The notes beneath the pieces are model-generated. The model was not told where the DNA came from. It saw only the letters and a list, made by a program, of their open reading frames with translations, and did not search any database. DNA of 51,592 bases, taken from positions 182,741 through 234,332 of the forward strand of contig CAJTMR010000002.1 in the NCBI GenBank assembly GCA_910577325.1, read 5' to 3'. Made by a program: the position numbers and the translations under genes. The DNA comes from an uncultured Parabacteroides sp. Its GTDB lineage: Bacteria > Bacteroidota > Bacteroidia > Bacteroidales > Tannerellaceae. Below, in pieces: positions 32,129 through 40,043 of the stretch (the stretch's first letter is position 1; every line of letters starts with the position of its first letter).

Positions 32129-33076
32129 TTATAACGGATATTCCTCGAACGCGTACAATGCCGTAGACAAATACCTCTCTCCCGTATCCGGCAATAGGGC
32201 TACGATCGTTTTCCCTTCGTTCTCCGGGAGTTGGGCCAATTGCAGGGCGGCATATACGGCTGCGCCGGAAGAAATACCCACCAACAGTCCTTCCTTTTGC
32301 GCCAGTTCGCGTGATGTGCGGATGGCATCATCACCTTCTACCCGGATGATTTTGTCAACCACCGAACCATCATAGGTTTTAGGAATAAAACCCGCGCCGA
32401 TTCCCTGTATTGTGTGTGGTCCGGGTTTGCCGCCCGAGAGCACTGCCGAGTCGGCCGGTTCCACGGCCACGATCTTGACATCCGGGTTGTGCGCTTTCAG
32501 CCCTTTGCCAACGCCGCTGATTGTACCGCCTGTTCCGACTCCTGCAACGAAGATATCGACTTTGCCCTCCGTATCGCGCCAGATTTCCTGTGCGGTCGTT
32601 TGGGCATGCCGGACAGGGTTTGCCGGGTTTTCGAATTGTTGCAGGATAATGGAGCCGGGTGTCTTGTCGCGTAATGCTTCCGCTTTGGCGATAGCACCTT
32701 TCATTCCTTCCGCTCCGGAAGTAAGAACCAGGTTAGCCCCTAATGCTTTCAATAAGTTGCGACGTTCCAAGCTCATGGTTTCGGGCATTGTCAGTATCAA
32801 TTCATACCCTTTGGCGGCCGAGACGAAAGCCAGTCCTACGCCGGTGTTCCCGCTGGTTGGCTCTATAATCGTTGCTCCTGGTTTGAGCAAACCTTTTTCT
32901 TCCGCATCTTCAACCATTGCCAGTGCGATGCGGTCTTTTACACTACCTGCCGGATTGAAATATTCCAGTTTTCCGATTATTGTCGCTTTGAGGTCTTTAC
33001 TTGTGTTGAAGTTTGAGAACTCTAATAACGGGGTATTACCCACGAGATCGGTCAGTTTTTTAGCTATGTGTGCCAT
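32129..33076 (-). CDS. cysK: Cysteine synthase A (O-acetylserine sulfhydrylase)
   Basis: A 315-residue PLP enzyme that makes cysteine from O-acetylserine and sulfide. The cofactor lysine lies in FNPAGSVKDRIALAM, the substrate loop is EPTSGNTGVGLAF, and the phosphate cup is GTGGTISGVGKGLK; GIGAGFIPK and ISSGAAVYAAL are family-typical. It begins only 5 bp after the menF stop and shares the promoter at 35466-35473, an odd partnership for a menaquinone gene. A CyuA-like cysteine-degrading enzyme is encoded 6 kb away on the other strand. Confidence 0.96.
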   Translation of the reverse strand: MAHIAKKLTDLVGNTPLLEFSNFNTSKDLKATIIGKLEYFNPAGSVKDRIALAMVEDAEEKGLLKPGATIIEPTSGNTGVGLAFVSAAKGYELILTMPETMSLERRNLLKALGANLVLTSGAEGMKGAIAKAEALRDKTPGSIILQQFENPANPVRHAQTTAQEIWRDTEGKVDIFVAGVGTGGTISGVGKGLKAHNPDVKIVAVEPADSAVLSGGKPGPHTIQGIGAGFIPKTYDGSVVDKIIRVEGDDAIRTSRELAQKEGLLVGISSGAAVYAALQLAQLPENEGKTIVALLPDTGERYLSTALYAFEEYPL

Positions 33077-33081
33077 ATAAA

Positions 33082-34209
33082 TTAAGAATTAAGAATGAGG
33101 TGCATCATCGTTTGCATTTTGGCTTCTGTTTCCAGCCATTCGCTTTCTGTTTCCGAAGAGGCGAGAATGCCTCCGCCTGCATATAGAACAAATGCGTCGG
33201 AGAGGATGTTCATGCAGCGCAAGTTTACATACAGGTTGCTTTTTTCATCAGGATTCAACCAACCGATAAAGCCTGAATAATAGCTTCGGTCGTAGCCTTC
33301 GTTCTTTCGGATGAAACGATAGGTTTCTTCTTTGGGCAATCCGCAGACGGCAGGCGTGGGATGGAGTCGTTTCAGCAGTTTGCCGAGTTTTTTATTATCG
33401 GGCAGAGAAAAACTGAAGTCGCTTTTCAGATGTGACAGTTCGCCGGCCCGTACCGGAGCCGGTGCGGTTTCTGCCGGCTCGATGCCTAATGCTTGCAACT
33501 GCTTGCGGATATAAAAGGCCACATATTCTTGTTCTTTCCTGTTTTTGTCGTCCCATTCTGCCGGTAATTCTCCGTTTTGGAGTGGTTGCGTGCCGGCAAG
33601 GGCGACTGTGTGCCATTCTCCTTTTTCGCCGGCAAGGATGATTTCGGGCGTACAACCGAGCCATGTGCCTGTCGTGGGCGTATGGCAGAGATAAACATAC
33701 GAATATTTATACCGCCTGATTGCCTTGTGGAAAGCGGCGGCAGGAGAGAAGTCCGCTTTGCTTGCCGGAATCGTTTGGCTACGCGACAGCACGAGTTTCT
33801 CGAACTGTTTTTGGCGCAATGGTTCGATGAAGGAATTGAAACGGTAGCTGTAATCTTCCTTCAGGTTTCCTCGGCATGGAACTTTTATTTCCTCGGCATG
33901 GAATTTTTGTTTCCTCGGCATGGAACTTTTGTTTCCTCGGCATGGAACTTTTGTTTCCTCGTCGGATGGAAGTTCTTGGATATCCGGGCGGATCAGTACG
34001 ATCGGATGCTGTTCGCTTACGTGGAAGGGAGCAATGACGAAACCGCTTTGTTCGTCCAGGTCCTCGATATGATAGAGAAGGCGTGCAGAACCGGAGGTTT
34101 GCATGGCGAAACGGGGTGATTCTCCCGGTATTCGCCAGAGTGCAAAACTCCGGTTCTTTCTGATCAATGTGTCGACTACGTTACAAATTCTTAATTCGTC
34201 TGGTGTCAT
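33082..34209 (-). CDS. menF: Isochorismate synthase with internal 22-bp tandem repeat
   Basis: A 375-residue chorismate-utilising enzyme that makes isochorismate, first step of menaquinone synthesis. Family signatures: FEKLVLSRSQTI, GTWLGCTPEIIL, HTVALAGTQPL, LHPTPAVCGLPKEE and the C-terminal LYAGGGILASSETESEW. The ATG at 34209 overlaps the preceding stop codon (ATGA), so translation is coupled; a longer in-frame start is rejected. Between residues ~83 and 115 is a low-complexity insertion (KVPCRGNKSSMPRKQKF and on) encoded by a 22-bp repeat read through successive frames. The core enzyme is intact in this copy number. The usual next genes, menD, menB, menC and menE, are absent; cysK follows instead. 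Confidence 0.9.
   Translation of the reverse strand: MTPDELRICNVVDTLIRKNRSFALWRIPGESPRFAMQTSGSARLLYHIEDLDEQSGFVIAPFHVSEQHPIVLIRPDIQELPSDEETKVPCRGNKSSMPRKQKFHAEEIKVPCRGNLKEDYSYRFNSFIEPLRQKQFEKLVLSRSQTIPASKADFSPAAAFHKAIRRYKYSYVYLCHTPTTGTWLGCTPEIILAGEKGEWHTVALAGTQPLQNGELPAEWDDKNRKEQEYVAFYIRKQLQALGIEPAETAPAPVRAGELSHLKSDFSFSLPDNKKLGKLLKRLHPTPAVCGLPKEETYRFIRKNEGYDRSYYSGFIGWLNPDEKSNLYVNLRCMNILSDAFVLYAGGGILASSETESEWLETEAKMQTMMHLILNS
33866..33961. repeat. 22-bp tandem repeat (about 4.4 copies) inside menF
   Basis: Four units of TTTCCTCGGCATGGAACTTT plus TG (33866-33887, 33888-33909, 33910-33931, 33932-33953) and a partial fifth. Units 3 and 4 are identical; units 1 and 2 differ by one base each. As 22 is not a multiple of 3, gain or loss of one or two units would shift the menF frame, while three units would keep it. 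Confidence 0.9.
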
Positions 34210-35438
34210 TTCTTTTTTAATATACTGTTGACTACACGGATGGACGATACCAATTTGTCCGTGGATGTGAATACATCGACGTTCCAAACGTGGGAAGAGC
34301 GTCCTTGGTGGATGATGGTTCCGACGGCGCGGACAGTGTCTCCTTCGTGTGCGGATGACATGTGGTTGCCGCTAACCTGCATACCGACTACGATCTCGTC
34401 TGGCTTGACAAGAATCATCGATCCCAATCCGGCGACCGTTTCTGCCAGTGCGAGCGTCGCTCCGCCGTGCAAGATGCCGAATGGCTGGCGGGTACGTTCG
34501 TCTACCGGCATGGTTGCTTCCACGCGCCCTTCGGAAGCGTATGTATATTGGATGCCGAGGTTTCCCATCAGGGCATGTTTGGCACGCATATTAAGTTGGT
34601 CGAGCGGAACCTCCGCCGGGCGTATCTCGGACAGGATTGTCCGTTCGACCGCTGTTGCTACCCCATCTTCTTCGTTGGTATGCGTCGTTTTGTCCACACA
34701 GGCTTTTACCGAATCTTCGGCGTTTCCCATCGCGATCCCGACGCCGGCAAGTTGCAACATGGTCACATCACAAACCCCGTCGCCGATTGCGACCACTTCC
34801 TCCGGCAGGATGTCCAACTTGGACAGCAGCACTCCCAATGTGTTTCCTTTGTTAATGGACTGGGGGACGACTTCCAAAAAGTAAGGTTCCGAGCGGAATG
34901 TATCCAGTACGCCGCCGAGTCGTTTCTTCCAATGATTTTCCAAACCGGTGAGTGCTTCTTCATTGTCGCTCGCCAGCATACATTTGCAGGGTGCGAAATC
35001 GACGGCTTCGGCGAAATTGTCGGCATTGACTATTTGCATGTTGTTCAGCTTGGCTTCCTGAATGACATATTTGTTGTCCGGTTTGTCCGTCAGGATGAAA
35101 TCTTTGTGATAGGTGAAGATGGCAAAGCCGTTTTTCTTTGCTTTCTTCTCGAAATAGGGTAGCCATTCCGGGGCGATACGTTTTTCGAATAACAGTTCGC
35201 CGGTTTGCATATTGATGATTTGACCGCCGTTGTAAGAAAGAATGTAACCTCCGTAATGATTCAGTTCCAGTTTTTCAGCGATAGGTATGACTCCATTAGT
35301 CGGTCTTCCTGATGCCAATACAATATGTACTCCCATTTGCTGCGCTTTCAGAAGGGCGGCTTGGGTACGGGGACTGATCTCTTTCCGGTTGTTGAGCAGT
35401 GTCCCGTCTATGTCGAGAACTAATAATTTATACTTCAT
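34206..35438 (-). CDS. Cof-type HAD phosphatase fused to a hotdog thioesterase
   Basis: A 410-residue two-domain protein. Residues 1 to ~265 are a Cof/HAD-IIB phosphatase: motif I LVLDIDGTLLNNRKE, motif II ASGRP, the conserved Lys in NKGNTLGVLL and motif IV AIGDGVCDVTML. Residues ~280-410 are a hotdog thioesterase with FGILHGGATLALAETVAG, the PaaI/DHNA-CoA-thioesterase type. Because menF starts in overlap with its stop codon, the hotdog half plausibly acts as the DHNA-CoA thioesterase of menaquinone synthesis; the HAD half has no clear pathway role. I chose ATG 35438 (MKYKLLVLD) for a normal HAD start and a promoter 28 bp upstream; an in-frame ATG at 35504 is upstream of that promoter. Confidence 0.9.
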   Translation of the reverse strand: MKYKLLVLDIDGTLLNNRKEISPRTQAALLKAQQMGVHIVLASGRPTNGVIPIAEKLELNHYGGYILSYNGGQIINMQTGELLFEKRIAPEWLPYFEKKAKKNGFAIFTYHKDFILTDKPDNKYVIQEAKLNNMQIVNADNFAEAVDFAPCKCMLASDNEEALTGLENHWKKRLGGVLDTFRSEPYFLEVVPQSINKGNTLGVLLSKLDILPEEVVAIGDGVCDVTMLQLAGVGIAMGNAEDSVKACVDKTTHTNEEDGVATAVERTILSEIRPAEVPLDQLNMRAKHALMGNLGIQYTYASEGRVEATMPVDERTRQPFGILHGGATLALAETVAGLGSMILVKPDEIVVGMQVSGNHMSSAHEGDTVRAVGTIIHQGRSSHVWNVDVFTSTDKLVSSIRVVNSILKKK

Positions 35439-35465
35439 GGCCTCTCTGTCTTTTTTGTTAGAGTG

Positions 35466-35473
35466 ACAAATAT
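35466..35473 (-). promoter_or_regulatory. -7 promoter element of the HAD-hotdog - menF - cysK operon
   Basis: On the minus strand this reads TATATTTG (TAnnTTTG), 28 bp upstream of the ATG at 35438. No other promoter is obvious before menF or cysK. Confidence 0.6.
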
Positions 35474-35576
35474 ACGGAATTTTTGCTTCCGTTGGAAACT
35501 CCATACGTTCTTGTCATAATCATTCCGTTTACAATGGCTGCCGTAGATGTAGAGACGGTTATGACAATAAGGAGGA

Positions 35577-37499
35577 TCATGTCGGGAGAGGAGGTTGAAC
35601 TGTGATCTCCTGCCCATTTTCCCGGATATACTCGTATAGTTCTTTGTAGAAGGCATGCCGTGTCAGCGTCGGTGCGTCTCCCAAGATCATCAGTTTCATG
35701 CGGGCGCGGGTGATGGCGACATTCATGCGGCGCAGGTCACCGAGGAAACCGATCCGGCCTTTGTCGTTGGCGCGTACGAGGCTGATCATTATCACATCGC
35801 GCTCCTGTCCCTGAAAGCCATCTACCGTGTGGACGGTTATCAGATGGCGGAAAGGTTTGAAGAATGCGTTGCGTTTGATCAGTCCGCGGATATACTGAAC
35901 CTGCGATTTGTAAGGCGAAATCAGTCCGAAGTCAATGCTTTCGTCTAAGATCCGTTCCTTGCCGATCTTTTCGATATACTGCTGTAACGTAGAGACGAGC
36001 AATGCCGCTTCGTCTCGGTTGATCCGGCTCATGCTGTCGGTGATCCGGTCTTCCTCAAAATGGCAATCCGCCGTGTCGAGCCAGACAACAGGCGTGTCGA
36101 ACTCCAGGATGCCGCGATGTTTGACTTCCGGTGCGGATTGCAATTCGTCATGGTAGAACCAGCGGGAAGGAAAGCGCATGATGTCTTCGTTCATCCGGTA
36201 CTGCGTTTTCAAAAGCGAAACGGTTTCGGGCTTCCTGTCGGTTATTTTTTGCATCAGGGTGTGATCCAATCCGCCGCGCGCTGCTTCCATACATTTGATG
36301 GTAGGAGGGAGCTGGTGATGGTCGCCCGCCAAAATGACACGCTCCGCTTTGCCGATTGCGATCCAGCAGGCGGCTTCGAGTGCTTGGGCGGCTTCGTCGA
36401 TAAAGAGCGTCGTGAAGTTGCGGTTGGTCAGTACCCGGTTCGCCGACCCGACCAGTGTGCAGGCTACGACACGTGCCTCGTCGAACAGCTCCGTGTCGAT
36501 TTTCACTTCCAGTTCTGTCGCCCGGAAACGGAGGCGGGAAAGGCGGTTGCGTGCTGTATCCTTTTCACCGTGGTTCTTTTTGCGGAGACTGGATTGTATT
36601 TCACGGATTGCCTTGCGGATGCTCCATAGTTCGCTATAGTCGGGATGTGACTCGAAACGTTGCTCATAGGTGAAGGAAAGCATCTTGTCGTTTACGCGTG
36701 TCGGGTTGCCGATGCGTAGGACGTGGATGCCGCGATCCGCCAATTTCTCGGATATCCAGTCCACGGCTGTATTGCTCTGGGCACAGACGATTACTTGGTT
36801 TTCCCGATGCAAAGTCTCGTATATCGCTTCTACCAACGTGGTTGTTTTGCCGGTTCCGGGAGGGCCATGCACGATCGACACATCCTTTGCCGCCAATACG
36901 TGGTTGACCGCTTCCTCTTGCGACAGGTTCAGCCAGGGAAAGCGCATGGGGAAAAGCGTGCGCCTGCCGGCCGGAGTTTTGCCTAACAAGACGTCCCGCA
37001 GATAAGCCAACCGGTTCCCTTTCGCTTGGATAACAGCGGACAGGGCGTTGAACATCGTCTTGTAGCTGGTCTCGTCGAAATAAAGCTGGACACCGATTCC
37101 ATCCGTCTTCTGTATTTCTGTAAGTGCGTTAGGAGATGGCAATACTACGACCATCCGGTCGTCTTGTACATAACTGATGACAGCCGAGAAGTTGAGGTAT
37201 TCGGGTTTTCCGCCTCCTTTTGTCGTGAAGAAGCAGACCGGACGGCCATATTCGAAATTGTGTTCAGTCTCTTTATCTTCCAGCCGTTCGATTTCGATGA
37301 CAAGCTGATTCAATGAATTATAGTAGTTCTTTCCCGGTACGACAGGATACCAGCACAATCCTTGTTGGATGCGGCGGTGTATGCCGGCCCGTTCGGTTTG
37401 CTGGCGGTACATCTCTTTTTCATATTCGAATTCTTTCTGCAGAAGATCGTACTGATGTTGCAGGTCTGCAATCGGAGTCTTGAATTGAGTTGTCATCAT
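35577..37499 (-). CDS. Superfamily 1B (UPF1-like) DNA/RNA helicase
   Basis: A 640-residue helicase. Motif I is HGPPGTGKTTTLVEAI, motif II LFIDEAAQALEAA, motif III LAGDHHQLPPTI, motif V VHTVDGFQGQERDVIMISL and motif VI MNVAITRARMKLMILGD, all typical of the UPF1/IGHMBP2/Dna2-like group. An N-terminal domain of ~190 residues (with a coiled-coil-like start at QHQYDLLQKEFEYEKEMYR) precedes motif I. The cellular role in Bacteroidales is not established. Starts at 37499 and 37496 (tandem ATG) are equivalent; the frame upstream is rejected because the promoter lies there. Confidence 0.92.
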   Translation of the reverse strand: MMTTQFKTPIADLQHQYDLLQKEFEYEKEMYRQQTERAGIHRRIQQGLCWYPVVPGKNYYNSLNQLVIEIERLEDKETEHNFEYGRPVCFFTTKGGGKPEYLNFSAVISYVQDDRMVVVLPSPNALTEIQKTDGIGVQLYFDETSYKTMFNALSAVIQAKGNRLAYLRDVLLGKTPAGRRTLFPMRFPWLNLSQEEAVNHVLAAKDVSIVHGPPGTGKTTTLVEAIYETLHRENQVIVCAQSNTAVDWISEKLADRGIHVLRIGNPTRVNDKMLSFTYEQRFESHPDYSELWSIRKAIREIQSSLRKKNHGEKDTARNRLSRLRFRATELEVKIDTELFDEARVVACTLVGSANRVLTNRNFTTLFIDEAAQALEAACWIAIGKAERVILAGDHHQLPPTIKCMEAARGGLDHTLMQKITDRKPETVSLLKTQYRMNEDIMRFPSRWFYHDELQSAPEVKHRGILEFDTPVVWLDTADCHFEEDRITDSMSRINRDEAALLVSTLQQYIEKIGKERILDESIDFGLISPYKSQVQYIRGLIKRNAFFKPFRHLITVHTVDGFQGQERDVIMISLVRANDKGRIGFLGDLRRMNVAITRARMKLMILGDAPTLTRHAFYKELYEYIRENGQEITVQPPLPT

Positions 37500-37517
37500 T
37501 CTTTGTTTAATCGGGCG

Positions 37518-37525
37518 CAAACTTA
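37518..37525 (-). promoter_or_regulatory. -7 promoter element of the helicase gene
   Basis: On the minus strand this reads TAAGTTTG (TAnnTTTG), 19 bp upstream of the ATG, implying a very short leader. Confidence 0.5.
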
Positions 37526-37590
37526 CATAAAAAAACGCAATCGGATAGGGGTTTTTCTCCTTTCCGATGTCATTAAGTCAAACGGATGAT

Positions 37591-37598
37591 TATCTTTG
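37591..37598 (+). promoter_or_regulatory. -7 promoter element of the glycine-zipper lipoprotein gene
   Basis: TATCTTTG matches TAnnTTTG 33 bp upstream of the ATG at 37631, and excludes the upstream in-frame TTG at 37607 as a practical start. Confidence 0.6.
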
Positions 37599-37630
37599 TT
37601 TATTAATTGGAAAGATTAAAATACTTGAGT

Positions 37631-38287
37631 ATGAAGATTAAAATCTTATATGTGACAATGTCTTTGTTGATTCTGACAGGCTGCGGGTCGATGAAGGATA
37701 TGAGCCGGGAAGACCGGACAGGCGTAGGAATCCAGATTGGTTCTTTTGTCGGGTGGCTTTTCGGCGGAGCGGTCGGATGTGCCATAGACGAAGATATCGG
37801 GGGTGATATCGGAGCATTTGTCGGGACGGCGGTCGGAGGAATCGCAGGTGCGCAGATAGCAGCACATGTAGGCGACGAGGTGAGAGTGGAGAAGAGGAAT
37901 CCGGAGAATTATAAGCAGTCTTCCCATGTCTTCCTTCCCGATTTGCAGATTGAAGACATCCTGCTGGAAGAGGATAGCGTCACTCGCGACAACAAGATCA
38001 ATGCAGGTGAAACCTGTCGTATTTCCCTCGTGATCGTGAACAACAGCTTTCAAGATGCTTTGGACGTGGAACCGATAGTGAAGGTCAAGAGGGGCAAATA
38101 CCTGGAACTCTCCGAACCGGTCAAAATCGCCAGAATCACCCGTGAAGACCGTATCATTTACAATGTCACGGTACAAGCTTCCCCGAAGTTGCGTACGGGC
38201 GAGGCCGTGTTCAGCGTCTGCCTGAAAGAGGGGCGGGGCAATGGCACGGAAGAGGAAACGTTTACGATCGGGACGGCGGGTGACTGA
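37631..38287 (+). CDS. Glycine-zipper lipoprotein with a C-terminal beta domain
   Basis: A 218-residue predicted lipoprotein (signal peptide ending LILTGC; Cys19). Residues ~32-85 hold glycine-zipper segments (GSFVGWLFGGAVGCAI, GAFVGTAVGGIAGAQIAAHVG) that resemble outer-membrane SmpA/Rcs- or YMGG-type zippers and may insert in a membrane. Residues ~105-215 form a separate domain with the look of a beta-sandwich (INAGETCRISLVIVNNSF, then YNVTVQASPKLRTGEAVFSV), like the CARDB/DUF11-type adhesion modules. I do not know its function; an envelope-associated role is the only supported inference. It is a single-gene unit. Confidence 0.72.
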   Translation: MKIKILYVTMSLLILTGCGSMKDMSREDRTGVGIQIGSFVGWLFGGAVGCAIDEDIGGDIGAFVGTAVGGIAGAQIAAHVGDEVRVEKRNPENYKQSSHVFLPDLQIEDILLEEDSVTRDNKINAGETCRISLVIVNNSFQDALDVEPIVKVKRGKYLELSEPVKIARITREDRIIYNVTVQASPKLRTGEAVFSVCLKEGRGNGTEEETFTIGTAGD

Positions 38288-38367
38288 ACCGGAAGTTCAC
38301 GAAGTAACATCTCTCATGAATGTTTTTATGTCGTAAAGTAACCTGAAAACGTTTTGTTTTTTTATAT

Positions 38368-38471
38368 GAAACGTCGGGCGAGTTGTAACCCTATTGGTTA
38401 GGAGGTCTGACCCGATTGGTTAGGGGAGGTAATGAATAGGGTTACGACTCGCCAGGCGTTTCGATTTTTTT
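38368..38471 (+). ncRNA. Long hairpin with repeated GGTTAGG loop and terminator-like end (candidate small RNA or terminator)
   Basis: Arms at 38368-38395 and 38435-38462 pair over 28 positions with only a few mismatches or G-U pairs, then a T7 tract follows (38465-38471). The 39-nt loop contains a direct repeat of ATTGGTTAGG (38393-38402 and 38415-38424), each followed by a GGAGG-like core. It may be an elaborate terminator for the upstream lipoprotein gene, which ends 80 bp before, or a short structured RNA. The rest of the 38288-38558 gap shows nothing clear. Confidence 0.45.
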
Positions 38472-38558
38472 GTGTTTGCGAACCAGAGGTGGTAAATCTG
38501 AAAAAAGTTTGTTCTACTTGTTTTTGTTCAAAGCATTTTTCTGTTTTCATTTAATCGT

Positions 38559-38566
38559 TACCTTTG
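38559..38566 (+). promoter_or_regulatory. -7 promoter element of the CyuA-like gene
   Basis: TACCTTTG matches TAnnTTTG. Transcription would begin near 38573, so the ATG at 38574 would have almost no leader and the in-frame ATG at 38592 is the better start. Confidence 0.6.
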
Positions 38567-38591
38567 TCCTGTAATGTCAAAAATCTGTATT

Positions 38592-39884
38592 ATGGATAAA
38601 ACAACTCAAGCACAAATCATCAAACTTATACATCAGGAAGTGATTCCCGCCATCGGCTGTACGGAGCCGGTTGCGGTCGCATTGGCTTCTGCTAAGGCTG
38701 CCGAGGTTTTAGGTTGCAAGCCGGAGAAGACGGAAGTGTTCCTAAGTGCCAATATACTGAAGAATGCGATGGGGGTCGGAATACCCGGAACCGGAATGGT
38801 CGGGTTGCCGATCGCGATCGCTTTGGGTACGTTGATAGGGAAGTCAGCATACGGGCTCGAAGTCTTGCGTGACCTGACACCGGAAGCACTCGCCGAAGGG
38901 AAGCGGATGATCGAGGAGAAACGGATTCCTATCGCGTTGAAGGAAAATGTCGACAAACTCTATATCGAAGTGATTTGCTCAGCCGGAGATGAAACTTCGC
39001 GGGTGATTATTTGCCATGAACATACGAATATCGTGTATGTGGAGAAGAATGGTGTGGTCTTGACGGACCGGAGGGAAGAAGGTGTGAGCTGCGATGCTTC
39101 GGACGATGAAGGCAGGTTAAGGCTATCTTTTTCTACTGTATATGAGTTTGCGATGGAAATGCCGCTCGATGAGATCCGCTTTATCCTGGAGACTGCCGAT
39201 CTGAACCGGAAAGCTGCCGAAACTTCTTTAAAAGGGAATTTTGGCCATACGGTCAGCAAGACCATATCCGGAGCGTACGGACGTAAATATATGGGCGATT
39301 CAGCCTATACCCACATGCTGACAATGACGGCTGCTGCTTGTGATGCCCGTATGGACGGGGCCATGATTCCGGTAATGAGTAATTCCGGCAGTGGAAACCA
39401 AGGAATTGCCGCCACGCTTCCTGTCCTCTCTTTTGCCGAAGACATCGGATGTACGGAAGAACAGTTGATCCGTGCTTTGGTGCTGAGCCATCTGATGGTC
39501 ATCTACATCAAGCAAAGCTTGGGACGCCTCTCCGCCCTTTGCGGTTGTGTGGTAGCTGCCACGGGAGCCAGTTGCGGAATTACTTATCTGATGGGAGGAG
39601 ATAAGATGCAGATTTCGTACGCGATCAAGAATATGATCGGTAATATTACTGGTATGATCTGCGACGGGGCAAAGCCCAGTTGTGCCATGAAAGTCTCCAG
39701 TGGTGTTTCGACTGCGATGCTGTCCGCGCTGATGGCAATGGAAAACAAGGTGGTGACTCCGGTCGAGGGTATTATCGATGAGGATGTCGACAAGTCAATC
39801 ATTAATCTGACTTCCATCGGTTCGAAAGGTATGGAAGCTACCGATAAGCTGGTGTTGGATATTATGACCGGGAAATCCTGCTGA
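38592..39884 (+). CDS. L-cysteine desulfidase family protein (CyuA/UPF0597, serine dehydratase alpha-like)
   Basis: A 430-residue protein of the UPF0597/CyuA family, whose studied members break cysteine into pyruvate, ammonia and sulfide with an iron-sulfur cluster. Conserved cysteine sites are visible: IPAIGCTEPVAVALA near residue 22, AEDIGCTEEQL near 279, CGCVVAATGASCG near 315-327 and MICDGAKPSCAMK near 350. The pattern VMSNSGSGNQGIAATLPV is family-typical. I chose ATG 38592 from the promoter position; ATG 38574 would add six residues. No transporter is adjacent. Together with cysK (32.1 kb) the window encodes both synthesis and degradation of cysteine. Confidence 0.85.
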   Translation: MDKTTQAQIIKLIHQEVIPAIGCTEPVAVALASAKAAEVLGCKPEKTEVFLSANILKNAMGVGIPGTGMVGLPIAIALGTLIGKSAYGLEVLRDLTPEALAEGKRMIEEKRIPIALKENVDKLYIEVICSAGDETSRVIICHEHTNIVYVEKNGVVLTDRREEGVSCDASDDEGRLRLSFSTVYEFAMEMPLDEIRFILETADLNRKAAETSLKGNFGHTVSKTISGAYGRKYMGDSAYTHMLTMTAAACDARMDGAMIPVMSNSGSGNQGIAATLPVLSFAEDIGCTEEQLIRALVLSHLMVIYIKQSLGRLSALCGCVVAATGASCGITYLMGGDKMQISYAIKNMIGNITGMICDGAKPSCAMKVSSGVSTAMLSALMAMENKVVTPVEGIIDEDVDKSIINLTSIGSKGMEATDKLVLDIMTGKSC

Positions 39885-39962
39885 CAATAAGAATATGCTG
39901 ACCGATATCCGTCGGTTAAGTCATCAATGGAGCTATCCAGGCACAGGAGTACAGATGAAAAA

Positions 39963-40006
39963 GGACCTGTTTCATCGAAGTTTGAATACTTTTCTGAAAC
40001 AGGTCC
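39963..40006 (-). terminator. Terminator of the RND efflux operon
   Basis: GGACCTGTTTCA (39963-39974) pairs with TGAAACAGGTCC (39995-40006). On the minus strand the stem is followed by TTTTT, so it ends transcription coming from the efflux genes; 38 bp separate it from the last stop codon. Confidence 0.75.
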
Positions 40007-40043
40007 GGTTTAAAAGGTTTGGCTTTTATGGATAAACATGTTT

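Noticed and set aside
33866..33961. Possible CRISPR-like repeat array
   Set aside because: The 22-bp units are contiguous with no spacers and lie inside menF; a simple tandem repeat.
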